A stretch of 23,569 nt of DNA. It comes from Perkinsus marinus ATCC 50983. Its lineage: Eukaryota > Perkinsozoa > Perkinsida > Perkinsidae. Below are positions 1 through 10,608 of this stretch, piece after piece (position 1 is the stretch's first letter; every line of letters begins with the position of its first letter). A program made the position numbers and the translations under genes. The DNA is taken from the NCBI RefSeq assembly GCF_000006405.1, contig NW_003204277.1, positions 270,185-293,753 of the forward strand, read 5' to 3'. The notes under the pieces were generated by a model, which ran no database searches, was not told the origin of the DNA, and saw only the letters and a list, made by a program, of their open reading frames with translations.

Positions 1-3000
1 CCACCACCACTTACATCATCAACAACAAGAACACTCATCATCAACCTGTGCCACAGCAGCACCACCAGGAGCAACAGCAGCAAGAGCAGCAGCAGGAGCA
101 TTCCCTTTAGTTGGACATAGAGGTATTATAACCTCTATGTCTATTATAATAATGATGGCAGGTGCTATATTCTGTCTAACATCATCATCATCATCAAGTG
201 GTGGGGAAGTATTCTCTGGTAGTGCTGATGGTAATAAAAGTCATGTTGTGACCAGCAGCAGCAGCAGCATGATGATGATGATGATGATGTTGTATGATGC
301 CTGTAAGGTACTATTAGAGTTTGGTTTAGCAAAATGATGATGGTATCATCATCATCATCATTACTAAGACCACCACCACCAGAGCATTTATTATGGAATT
401 GTCGCCAAACACTGTATCATAATGAATATGAGAGAGGGAGAAGAATAGATCATCACCACCATGATGATGGTCTAATACCTCATTATAATACTATAACATC
501 ATCATCATCTAATAATACATCAACAACAACAACAACAAGAAGAACATTGGAAACTGCTGTCTTATCATTGGCTGTAGTCCACACTAATGATGCGGATGTA
601 AGTTCCCTCCTTCTTCTTACTACTACTACTTATCTGTTCTTGTTAGATGTTAGTATCTAGTTCCCTAACTCATGTATCGGTATGGAGTATACAACAACGA
701 CAACATAAAGAAGAAGAAGATACTAATAATAACAATGGTTATGGTGCTCATGAGATAACACCTATAACTAGAGTATACCTCAGTCAAGAGCCTCCGCCTA
801 GTGTATTATTCAATGATGGACGACAAGGAAGCAGCCGCCACCTGCTGCGGCCCCATTCTAACATTTGGAGGCAACAACAACAGCAGCAGGGGCAGCAGCG
901 ACGCTTTGATAATAATAATACTGCTATTAGTACTCATTTCTTTCCTGCTAAGGTGGTAGTATCATGCATATTGGACCATTGTTTACCATTGCTATTCAGT
1001 TATTATCGTTAAGTACAGAATTACCCAATATTCTGGCTATTGCTGGTGGTGATACAGTTAGGATATTCCATCTAGTATCCACACCACAACAACAAGCAGT
1101 AAAACAAGAAGAACAATCAACGGGTAACTTGTAGTGATGATGGGGTATATACTTTACTACTTCTTTAGACGACTCAATAGAAGAAGAGTATCGAGCTCAG
1201 CAGCAGCAGCAGCAGCAGCATCGAGGTTTACCCTTTATCGATGATGCAAATAGTGATATTGACGGTTATGCACTACCGCCACCACCACCACCATCACCAC
1301 CACCATCAACAACATCATCATTATTATCAGATGAGCAATGGCTTATTGATTTCATCAAGCGATGTGGCTCATATCGTGAGGCTAATATATTATTATACTA
1401 TAAATTTATTATAAGTTGTGGTGATTATAGGTTCGGAAACTTTACGATATGATGACTGTGTACAATGTGCACAGTATATCCTACATAGTATGGAGAATAT
1501 AGGTTTTACCGTACGATTACTAGATGTACCACAACAACATGATGATAATGATAATGAGGAGTATGATGATCATAATAACACTTTATATAATACTGATATG
1601 GCATTCGATACGAAGGTTGATAATAATGATTATGATGGCTCAAGAAGTAATGATGATTCTACAATAGGTAGTAGTAGTATAAGTGATGATGATGTGTATA
1701 GATAATATTATGAAGTATAGAAATAGCGCCCCTATTATGATGATGATGAACCCTGTTATTATTGCACGTCTTGGATGGGATCCATTAGCTACTACTATAG
1801 TATTATATAGTCATTATGATGTGGTAATAATAATGATAATAATAAAGTTGTATTCATCATTATTATTATTATAACTATCATAGGTACCAGCATTATCTGA
1901 TGATGCATATGCCTTTACTGGAATTAATGGTAGAATTTATGGTAGAGGATCAGCCGATTGTAAAGGCCCTCTAGGAGCACAACTACTAGCAGTGAAGAAG
2001 TTACTAACAACAACAACACGCTATCATCATAATAATAATACTCAATCTATTATTACTACTAATATCACTGGAGATCAGAGTACTACTGAGAATAGTACTA
2101 GATTACCCAATATAGTAATAATACCCACTATTACCTCTTGTACTACTACTAGTACATGATTATGTATAGATAATGATAAGTGAAGGTATGGAGGAAAGAG
2201 GTTCTACTGGTTTTCGAGATGCTATTAAATGGGCTATTAATAATAATTGGATAGGTCCTAATGAGGTGTCTGCTGTTATATCTACTAATAGCCAATGGAT
2301 ATTAGAAGTAGTAATTATAATAATACTACTACACATTATTATTAATCTAGGATGAACCTTGTGTATGCTATGCAATGCGGGGAGTTATCGATTTAATTAT
2401 CGAAGTTAAAGCATCATCATCAGCATCATCTATAGGCCTATCACAAAATAATAATAATACAGTAGTAGAAAAGAGTAAGAAGACACTTAATGGGTTGCCC
2501 AGTGGTAATAATAATAAGATTATTATGATTGGTATGCTAGTGGTATTGATAATGATGATGATAGTCAGGTATTCATGGTGGTATTTTATCCGAACCATTA
2601 CTTGATTTAATGAGTTTATGCCAGACTTTAGTTGATAATCGTGGTTTCATAACCATTCCTGGATTCTATGATGATGTAGTATTACAATATCTCCAACTCC
2701 TAAAGTCCTATAATGGTCATCCTAATCATCATCATTAGTAGGTACGTAATCCTGCTCAAGATCGTGATAATAAAGCTATTCATGCTGCAGCTAGAGCTAT
2801 CAACATCAATAATAATAAGACTGTACATAAGGAGGAGGAGGAGGTGGAAGAAGAGGAAAATGATGCTCTTGAGGATATTTCTAACAGACTAAAACGTGAT
2901 GCTAATATAATAATAATAACTACTACTATTAATACGATATTAGGGACTTGGCTATTACCATCATTATCAATTCTTGATGTATCCACTGGCATGACATCAT

Positions 3001-3859
3001 CATCATCATCATTAACTCATGGACATTGTGCTCATGCAAGGATTATCCCACAATTGGCTAGAGCCAATATCAGTGTATGTACTAGCATCATCATTCTTAT
3101 GTTGTTTCACATCATATTCCTCCTCCTCCTCCTACATTATCTTTAGTAGATACGTTTCGTTCCTAATCAAGATGCTCGTAAGCTTATAAGTCTTGTTGAT
3201 AAGCATATTAAAGATGAGTTCTATAAGGTAGTACAATGATGAATAACTAACTAGAGACTATTGAGACTAGTATCTATTCTTTAGCGACGATCACCTAATG
3301 AAGTTACTATACAGACTACCAGTTGTTGGAATTATTGGGAATCATCATCGGAATATGATAATAATGATGATAATAAGCCAAGTATAGAAGAGGCTAGTAG
3401 AAGGTTATTGATGTATACAAGGCATGCAATGAAGGATGCATGGGGTTTATATAATGATGAGAAGGTCCTCCTCATCCTCTTATATTAGTAGATCGATATT
3501 ATTCAGGTCTTACTTGTTAGAGAAGGAGGATCTATGGCAGTATTATCTTTATTACAAGATATTCTACATGCACCAACTGTACAGATACCATTAGCTACAC
3601 CTAAGGATATGCCACATCAAGAGGGAGAAAGTGTAAGTCCTAATAAGTCCGACGACACCTTATGATGATCATCATAACGACAATACCATTATAAGATGAT
3701 GACACACGTTATCATCATCAGATACCAGTATTAAATCTTGTAAGAGGTGCTCAAGTCATTCATGATGTCATACAACATGTTGCATCATCATCATCATCAT
3801 CCGCAGCATCATCATCATCATCCGCAGCAGCATCGTCATCATTACCTTTATCAAGATAG
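1..3859 (+). CDS. DUG2: DUG2-like protein: WD40 repeats fused to M20 metallopeptidase domain (5' end outside window)
   Basis: The N-terminal part shows WD40 pieces (LVGHRGIITS near 107, VSVWSI near 674, ILAIAGGDTVRIFHL near 1020). The C-terminal part is a full M20 peptidase domain: SHYDVVPA (around 1812-1892), GRGSADCKGP (near 1941-1970), SEGMEERGS (near 2179), SGIHGG, IPGFYDDV, ISIRFVPNQD, LLVREGGS and a final MPHQEGES. A WD40+M20 fusion is the known architecture of yeast Dug2, partner of Dug3 in cytosolic glutathione breakdown. Introns I infer: 598-646, 953-999, 1124-1168, 1376-1430, 1824-1883, 2115-2169, 2308-2350, 2505-2568, 2676-2741, 3075-3149, 3228-3284, 3465-3506 and 3633-3721, plus two less certain ones near 292-329 and 1668-1701. 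Stop TAG at 3857-3859 follows a poly-Ser/Ala tail. Odd: the usual DLHSG histidine is Pro (CCC, 2498-2500), and the ISD metal-ligand Asp is Thr (ACT, 2284-2286). The frame is open back to base 2, so the start lies upstream. Confidence 0.85.
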
Positions 3860-4047
3860 AGCCTCTCATACTTTTAATTTCTAATCATTCGCGTCTTCAT
3901 TGAACCACCACCATACCCGCTGTAAGATTGATGATGATGTTGCTGCTGCTTACTATCGTCATACTCGCTCGCCCGATTAATATGATACACACGTCAATCT
4001 CGCTCGCCTTTAATCGTATTTATTATCCTGTTGTTGAATTGTTGTTC

Positions 4048-4082
4048 ATCCTCCTCTTCCATCTCTTGTCTCTGTCATTTAG
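4048..4082 (+). promoter_or_regulatory. Candidate trans-splice (or 5'UTR) acceptor upstream of cytochrome c
   Basis: A run of about 33 mostly C/T bases ends in TTTAG (AG at 4081-4082), 16 nt before the cytochrome c ATG. The context suits a spliced-leader acceptor in a trans-splicing protist. A cis-intron in the 5'UTR would look the same. Confidence 0.45.
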
Positions 4083-4098
4083 TAGTTTACATTTTGTG

Positions 4099-4452
4099 AT
4101 GTCGGTCCGACCTAATCCTGATATCACTGTTCCTGATGGTTCTGCCAAGCGTGGTGCTAAGATATTCAAGGCTAAGTGTGCTCAATGCCATACCTGTGAA
4201 GAAGGAGGTGCTGGGAAACAGGGTCCACCATTACATGGTCTATTTGGACGTGAGGCTGGTAGGGTACCTAACTTTGATTATTCTGCTTCTAATAAGAATT
4301 CTGGCATCACTTGGTCCCCTGAACATCTATTCCTATACCTGGTCAATCCCAAGAAGTATATACCCGGGACTAGGATGGTGTTTGCTGGTATGAAGAAAGA
4401 GAAGGAGAGGGCCGACCTGATCGCATTCGTCAAGAATCAACAGGGTTTATAA
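4099..4452 (+). CDS. CYCS: Mitochondrial cytochrome c, single exon, 117 aa
   Basis: This is the soluble electron carrier between complex III and cytochrome c oxidase in the mitochondrial intermembrane space. The haem-attachment motif CAQCH is at residues 27-31, with His31 as axial ligand. [13 protein letters not shown] follows, and PGTRMVFAG supplies the second axial ligand, Met93. The C-terminus [17 protein letters not shown] is the usual last helix. The length is slightly above the typical 104-112 aa because of a short N-terminal extension. I start at ATG 4099 ([14 protein letters not shown]) rather than at the in-frame ATG at 3928, because the intervening 57 codons are hydrophobic, unlike the family, and contain the pyrimidine tract and AG that look like a splice acceptor. 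No intron is needed, unlike nearly every neighbour. It lies 239 bp after the DUG2-like stop on the same strand. Confidence 0.95.
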   Translation: MSVRPNPDITVPDGSAKRGAKIFKAKCAQCHTCEEGGAGKQGPPLHGLFGREAGRVPNFDYSASNKNSGITWSPEHLFLYLVNPKKYIPGTRMVFAGMKKEKERADLIAFVKNQQGL

Positions 4453-4627
4453 TAGGTCATTGCTATCATGGCTAGCAGTTAGGCTGTAGTCTTCTTATCA
4501 ATTGAAGATGATGAAGTTATGTTTCCGCTCATGATGATGCGTAACATATGCTGAGTTTTGTTGTCATTGAGTAGAACGTTCGTGAAATACTCATTTACTG
4601 TTTAGAAAGTGATTCGAATAATGGAAC

Positions 4628-4866
4628 ATGAATAAAGAAGGTGTTACTATTGTGATATATTCGAGTTAAGTGCGATTACAGACTCTAATCCATCAGCCCC
4701 CTTTCCTGTCAAGAAAGGAACATATGAGTGTTCTTTGTTTGACATTGCTCACTCCGAGATGCGTGCAGGTAATGACTAAGCGCTTTCATCTGTCTATTAA
4801 CCACTTCGTTGTGTAGTATATCGAAGGATGTATCATGGCGATCAATCCGAACAATATCGACTCTAA
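4628..4866 (+). CDS. Small spliced gene, 49 aa, unknown function
   Basis: I do not recognise the family. Three exons join in frame: 4628-4640 (ATG), 4682-4768 and 4817-4866 (TAA), with introns of 41 bp (GTGTTA...TTACAG) and 48 bp (GTAATG...TGTAG). The total is 150 nt, exactly 50 codons. The predicted protein begins MNKEDSNPSAPFPVKKGTY and ends HGDQSEQYRL, with one Cys and a central acidic/basic segment (FDIAHSEMRAVYRRM) that could form a helix. It has none of the trinucleotide-repeat residues that fill its neighbours, which argues for real coding. A T-rich tract ending in TTTAG (4604-4605) sits 22 nt before the ATG, as at other genes here. It lies 175 bp after the cytochrome c stop on the same strand. 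Exon 1 is only 13 nt, so the true start could be further upstream, or this could be the 3' end of a longer gene. Confidence 0.45.
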
Positions 4867-5278
4867 TACTCACAATCGTTTATGTGATACAAGGCACGTT
4901 GAAATGTATCTGGTTAGGGTAGAAACATAGAAAACCAACAACAAATAACCAAATCATCTCGTAACTTCGGTAGTCGTGATTATACGTGAACCCACACTAC
5001 ACATTAATCGTGGTATGCTACTATTAGTATTGTTATTCAAGGATGTATCATCGTTTACGAGTAGAACTATGATGAATGATTGTGCTCACAAAGAAGTCCT
5101 GTAATGAATGGCATATGAAGTATGACACTTGGAAGAAACTTAATACAAAGACATAGAGAAGAAACTGGAATGAACCGATCATTGTTCGAACAAGGAATGT
5201 TCAACAACAGAGTCCAATTTCCCAAAACATTGCGTTAATGGAGTTAATTTAGAGGTGAAAGGTATATTACCTTATTAA
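4867..5278. other. Intergenic, no gene seen
   Basis: All frames are broken by frequent stops, and I could not chain exon-like segments with GT-AG borders. I see no RNA gene. The stretch ends at a long palindrome. Confidence 0.5.
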
Positions 5279-5335
5279 AATATAATAACTGTAATAGCAC
5301 CTGGTATTACTAGGTGCTATTACAGTTATTATATT
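5279..5335. repeat. Long perfect inverted repeat (24-bp arms, 9-nt centre)
   Basis: The left arm 5279-5302 is the exact reverse complement of the right arm 5312-5335. The centre is GGTATTACT, which can itself pair apart from one G-T and the middle base. On the DNA this is a cruciform-forming palindrome; as RNA it would be a very stable hairpin. It lies between two + strand genes. It could be a small transposon relic or a transcript-end or processing hairpin. Confidence 0.9.
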
Positions 5336-5576
5336 ACACCAAATTATTATTATTATTGTTATTATTTATATATACACCAAACCGTCTCAAGGTGATAAGT
5401 AAAAGACATCGACCAAGAAGATCTCGCTAGCCCTACTGATAGATACTACTCCTTAGCTGATGATGATGATGAGTGAACTTGAGTACTTGCAAGATATCAA
5501 GCGACGCTGAAGCGCGGCGAGTAGCGAACGGAGCGCCAGAGTCATCAACTCTGAAATTACTTAGTTAAGTTGAAAT
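5336..5576 (+). promoter_or_regulatory. Upstream/5'UTR region with candidate trans-splice acceptor
   Basis: A TTA/TAT-rich stretch (5340-5375) is followed by a GC-richer segment (near 5500-5540). GAAATTACTTAG has its AG at 5563-5564, 12 nt before the next ATG. No coding exon is visible. The acceptor role is inferred from the repeated pattern at neighbouring genes. Confidence 0.35.
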
Positions 5577-5909
5577 ATGGGATACGGCAAATCTGATGAT
5601 ACCAGAAAGGAGCGCCACAGTGGCAATCCCAAGTCTTCTGTTAATGCTGATGTTGCTCAGAAGAAAGAGGGAGGTGAGTTATTGTTCTTCATATTCATAA
5701 TGATGATGTTGAATGTCTATTCTACTTCTTGTTATTGTTGTTGTTATTATTATTGTTCCTTCTCTTCAGCTGGTGGCAAATATACATGGGGTGCTGCTGG
5801 TGATCCACCAGCTGATGCTGCTATGGATAAGGGTGATCCTAATTATGATTCTGAAGAAGATGAACATGAACGGAAGGTCAATGATGAGGCTACTCTTCAA
5901 CCCAAGTAG
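5577..5909 (+). CDS. Short protein with PDCD4/MRF-like N-terminal motif, MA3 domain not found
   Basis: Two exons, 5577-5673 and 5770-5909, are joined across a 96-bp intron (GTGAGT...CTCTTCAG) in phase 1, giving 78 aa. The stretch KKEGAGGKYTWG followed by DKGDPNYDSEED resembles the conserved segment just before the first MA3 domain of PDCD4 and plant MRF proteins (KKGG.GGKG.WG...DPNYDS), which inhibit or tune eIF4A. Those proteins then carry two to four MA3 domains; here a stop (TAG) follows 15 codons after the motif. A further exon is possible: a donor at 5907 (AA|GTAGAT) and an unusual GAG acceptor near 5967 would add a helical tail ending QETVELVLS near 6043. Either way nothing MA3-like is visible before the minisatellite. 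The gene may therefore be truncated, or it may be a distinct small family that shares only this motif. Confidence 0.6.
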   Translation: MGYGKSDDTRKERHSGNPKSSVNADVAQKKEGGELLFFIFIMMMLNVYSTSCYCCCYYYCSFSSAGGKYTWGAAGDPPADAAMDKGDPNYDSEEDEHERKVNDEATLQPK

Positions 5910-6084
5910 ATCGTGTGTGGTTATATCATTGCCACACACTCATAGGCTAATACATTATTGAGGAAGATTGTGAAGGAAGAAAAGGATCATCATTTAATGA
6001 CTTTGAATAGTAAACAAGAAACTGTTGAGTTGGTGTTGTCGTGAAGTTATCGGAGGAATTCACTCCTGTTTTCATTGTAATTCT

Positions 6085-6712
6085 ATTACAAGCATATAAT
6101 ATATCGTATACCCACCAGTTGTGTATATTACAAGCATATAATATATCGTATACCCACCAGTTGTGTATATTACAAGTATATAATATATCGTATACCCACC
6201 AGTTGTGTATATTACAAGCATATAATATATCGTATACCCACCAGTTGTGTATATTACAAGCATATAATATATCGTATACCCACCAGTTGTGTATATTACA
6301 AGCATATAATATATCGTATACCCACCAGTTGTGTATATTACAAGCATATAATATATCGTATACCCACCAGTTGTGTATATTACAAGCATATAATATATCG
6401 TATACCCACCAGTTGTGTATATTACAAGCATATAATATATCGTATACCCACCAGTTGTGTATATTACGAGCATATAATATATCGTATACCCACCAGTTGT
6501 GTATATTACAAGCATATAATATATCGTATACCCACCAGTTGTGTATATTACAAGCATATAATATATCGTATACCCACCAATTGTGTATATTACGAGCATA
6601 TAATATATCGTATACCCACCAGTTGTGTATATTACGAGCATATAATATATCGTATACCCACCAGTTGTGTATATTACAAGCATATAATATATCGTATACC
6701 CACCAGTTGTGT
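6085..6712. repeat. 42-bp minisatellite, about 15 copies
   Basis: The unit, ATTACAAGCATATAATATAT plus 22 more bases (ending ACCAGTTGTGTAT), is repeated 14.95 times with almost no divergence. Variants are a C-to-T change in copy 3 (AAGTATATAA), ATTACGAGC in copies 10, 13 and 14, and CACCAATTG for CACCAGTTG in copy 12. Because 42 is a multiple of three, a reading frame stays open on both strands, but neither looks like a protein. The array sits in the 3' intergenic space between convergent genes. Confidence 0.95.
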
Positions 6713-6765
6713 TAATCACTGAACTGAACACATTCATCGTTGTTCTTGTTGAGAAGCTGACAACT

Positions 6766-8598
6766 TTAATTATTTTTGGTATTATCGACTTGATTTGCTG
6801 CCGCCACCGCCACCACCGCCGATTCATCATCGACTTCGACCACAGGACTTCCGCCGCCGCCGCCGTTCTAGAATAATATTCCAATATATGATGATGATGA
6901 TGATGATGATACTCAGTAGCAGTATATGTTTATTACTTTCTTCTTCTTCATCATCGTCATCCGCACTTCAGTTGTCATCATATTGTGTGATTCTTCTTCC
7001 TCCTTCTCTTTCTCTCCATGTGTTAAATGAGATGGATGATAAGAGCATCCTGTATTAGTATTATTATTAGTAGAGGTATAACTACTATTACTACTATCCT
7101 CAGATATCCCAATATTAGTGTTGTTGTTGTTGTAACCAATGACCAATCCAAGGTGGTCACCAGCATTATTATTAGGATAGAGGGCAGTAGTAGTAGTAGT
7201 AGGAGATGGTGATGGCTATGATCATTACAACGACATCATGGACATAAAAATAATTAGTGGAATTATTATTACAGATGGATTGTATAAACTTGGTGTTCGA
7301 ATAGGAGCAAGACCTGGTGATGGAGTAGGTGATGGAGATGATCTTCCATATGCTGTCAATGAACTGTAACAGTAATAATAATAAAAAGAGGAGTAACCTT
7401 GATGATGATGATGATGATGATGCTGATGATGTTGATATTATTATTGTTACAAGTCAATGCATGGAGGAGATCCTCCTCCTCTTCTTTGTTGTGTTGTTGT
7501 TGTTGTTGTTTCCTCTTCTCCCCCTTCTAATACTGGTTCGAGTGGTGGAGTTGACGATGGTAGAAATAATCCATTAATAATACTGCCGTTGTTGTTGTTG
7601 CTGGTTCCACCAGCATTATTATCATTATGCATAAGTCCTAGACCTATGTTGTTATTAACGATAGGATATTGAGGTCTGATATGATTATGTTGTAATAATA
7701 ATAATAATCACTGAGCATTATTATTATGATTATTACCTTCTTGCAGTGGGTACTCTCACAACAGGAGCCATATTAGTATTATGATGAGTATAATGATGAT
7801 TGCCTCCTTGCATCATCATAACTTCATCATCATCATCATCTTGTTGTTGTCGTTGTTTGGACTGCTGCTGCTGCTGCTGTTGCTGTGGTGGTACAAGTCG
7901 AGGTGGTGATGATGATAATCCTCGATTAAGAGATATACCCCTGATTGACGAAGATATCAATGATGATAATGATGATGGTATCAAAGTACCTTCCATATAG
8001 TAATGATGATGATGAAGGGGATGACAATGGCGAGTTGCTCTAAGAATACAACAATAACAACAACAATAGCAACCCTTATAGTGGTATTACTGGTGATGGA
8101 GAAGGGATAGCAGCAGCAGCAACAGCAGCAGCACCAGCAGCAGACGCAACATCATTATGGGGATGTATATTCATATATGGATAACTAATATTGAGTTGTT
8201 GTTGTTGTTATTAATATTACTCCTTACTACTACTACCACTCTTGATGAATGATTCCTTGAGGTTTGCCAGCTGTAGAAGTAGTAGTAATAGTAGGAGGTT
8301 GTTGTTGTTGTTGTTGTTGTGCCAACATCATATTGTCCATCGTCGTAGTCGTAGTCGTCATCATCCTTCTTCTTCTTCTCCTCATCATCATCCTCATATT
8401 ATTCCTATCAATAATCCCCTTACTGGTCCCCTTCCATTGATGATGATATGACCCTTGTTGTATCATATCATCATCATCATCATCATGCTGATGATGTCTT
8501 CCTATATCCTCTACTACATCATCATAATCATTGTAATACTCACCACCACCACCACCATAATGACGATGATGATGATGATCAATATTCGGACTGTGTCG

Positions 8599-8635
<37 letters not shown>

Positions 8636-10446
8636 GGTGTCATTAGTTGAGACCATATAATGAGCTTAGTCCGGAGGAATGATGCTGCTACTACATCTGG
8701 ATTATTATCACTACTACTATCATCCTGAAATAAGACATCATTTACTATAAATAGTATACGATTAATAATACATCTAATACGCCGCCGCCTACTCTTGATG
8801 ATACCTCACAGTACTGTTGAGCAATGATAGTGAGGGGATTGTTATCATTCTTGATCCCATTCTTATTATCATAAAGTGATGATGATGAATCATGATGATG
8901 ATGATAGTTATTGTTCTTGTTATATAATAATAATAGTGCATTAGTTAATTCTTCCTCTTCCGATAACGATAATATACCTGAATATCATAATAGTTATGAA
9001 TCTTATAATAATAATATGACCACATAAAGAGCACCACTACCTTTATGAGTAAGATGAAGTATAGCATTATATATAACATATAATGCACCATCTGGAGTTA
9101 GAGACATCCACTTTAGGAGGTATGATCGACGTGCCTGCTCTTACTACTACTAGTTATTATTATTTATTATACTACCTTATTCATGTATTCATCATTATCA
9201 TGAGTAATGGAAAGGAAACAATTACATAAATAGGAGAAGGTGGTGGTGGTGTTGCAATGACCAGTAGTAGTATTATTTGTGATTACAGATGATGGAGACG
9301 ACGACGATGGTATTATCGCCTTCAATACATTAATAACCTGATAACAATATTAACGTATCAGTCATAGTAGCAGTGGTAGTAGCAGTGGTAGTAGTAGTGA
9401 TCATCATCATTACCTCAGTTTGTGACATATTGCCAGTATTCATAAGTTGAATGATAGCATCTATTAAACGTTGTACCATGATGATGATATTATTATCATT
9501 ATTGATAATATGATATTGAGTATTGTTGTATGGTGATGATGATGATGATGATCCTCTCCTAGGATTATGGTCATGATCATTGAGGTCTTCATCATAATTA
9601 GCATTAGTAGTAGTAACAGGAGGATGAGGAGGAATATAACGGTTATTATAGATATGAAGTGTAGGAGTAACCTGATAAGTAAGGTCATTCATCCTAATAG
9701 TAGTAGTATCATTATAATACAGTATGTTCTCCTTGTTGTAATCCCTGTTGCCTCCTTCTTCTCCTTCTCTCTGATTCGAATAAGTATCGTGGTTATCTCT
9801 CATCTCATCTCCCTTGCTGTTCTTCATACTACATGCTGTAGTATGTGTACTAGCTACTCTGTATCAGTGTAGATGTACTACTGGCACTGATCATATACAG
9901 GTATACACAGTAGACACAACAGTAGTAATACTTTATGACTCCTCCTCCTCCTCCTCCTTCTCCTGTTGTTGTTGTTAGTAGTAGTGGTTCTGGTGATCCA
10001 GTTATTGTTGGTGATGATGATATCCTCGTTACAGAGGAATCCAATCCGAATAGCCAGGGCCTTATATGTTCTTCTTCTTCTTCTTGTTCAGTTATGCTAC
10101 TAAAGTCGTTATTATCAGGTGTAGATCGTCGTCGTTGTCGTGGCCATACTGTAGTAGTTGGGGGGATGCTACTATTATTATTGTTGTCTACTGCTAATGA
10201 TAATTCATGGTTGTTATTGTTGACTTCTGAACATCATCATAATAATAATCGACACTAGACCATTATCCCCCCATTACCATGGTTATTATTATCATTGACA
10301 ACAGCATCCTCTAACATCTCAACTGTAGATGGTCGTGGTGCTGCTACTGTTGTCTGTTGTTGTTCTTGTTGTTGTCGTGGTAGTGGTCTCTTATGATGTA
10401 GAGGTGCATGGAGTGTTGCTCTTTGTAATGATGATGACATCGACAT
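6766..10446 (-). CDS. Large Gln/Asn/Ser/Pro-rich protein, possible TFIIS-N (PNUTS-like) domain, 956 aa, 14 exons
   Basis: Exons (low to high): 6766-6867, 6937-7215, 7273-7363, 7451-7675, 7737-7940, 7990-8039, 8091-8184, 8237-8724, 8805-8977, 9041-9134, 9176-9337, 9414-9858, 9932-10226, 10278-10446. All 13 introns (41-87 bp) are GT-AG, and the total of 2871 nt closes exactly in frame. Residues 1-280 are low-complexity. Residues about 284-473 hold the only ordered part: VQRLIDAIIQLMN, EVINVLKAI, FSYLCNCFLSI, SYLLKWMSLTPDGALYVIYN, ELTNALLLLYN and FLRTKLIIWSQLM. The order of helices and the LLKWM...LIIWSQL spacing resemble TFIIS N-terminal/LW domains, as in the PP1 nuclear targeting subunit PNUTS, with homopolymer inserts between helices. 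This resemblance is by eye and weak. Residues after 474 contain long poly-Gln, poly-His and Pro/Ser runs and a final Gly-rich, Ala/Val-rich tail. No RVxF motif is convincing. The start ATG at 10446 is 162 bp after the FPPS stop. Confidence 0.7.
8597..8635. repeat. (GTT)n / (CAA)n microsatellite coding poly-Gln
   Basis: About 12 consecutive trinucleotides lie inside the large exon 8237-8724 of the - strand gene, where they read as poly-Gln. It is the longest of dozens of triplet runs in 1-12,000 and a likely length polymorphism. Confidence 0.85.
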
Positions 10447-10608
10447 TAAACGATCTTACCCACTACTAGTATTAACAACAATAACAACAATGATGATAAT
10501 GATGATGATACTACAGTAGAGAGAGGAAGAATAATAAGAACAGAAGCAGCACAGTACGCATCATAACTATTACCAACGATTACTACTACTACTAATGTCA
10601 TCATTATA

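Noticed and set aside
3928-4098. N-terminal extension of cytochrome c in the same frame
   Set aside because: Hydrophobic and unlike cytochrome c; it includes the pyrimidine tract and AG of a probable splice acceptor. Nuclear cytochrome c needs no cleaved presequence.
5490-5545. Structured RNA or tRNA-like GC-rich segment
   Set aside because: Could not be folded by eye into a tRNA or other known RNA; probably 5'UTR or spacer.
6041-6884. Long open frames on both strands through the 42-bp repeats
   Set aside because: They exist only because the unit is a multiple of three; the peptides are mirror products of the repeat and carry no domain.
7329-8000. + strand frames of 60-80 codons
   Set aside because: Shadows of the - strand exons and their triplet runs.
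8242-8660. + strand frames opposite the large - strand exon
   Set aside because: Translations are Leu/Val/His/Ser homopolymers from the triplet repeats; the - strand chain closes in frame over 14 exons.
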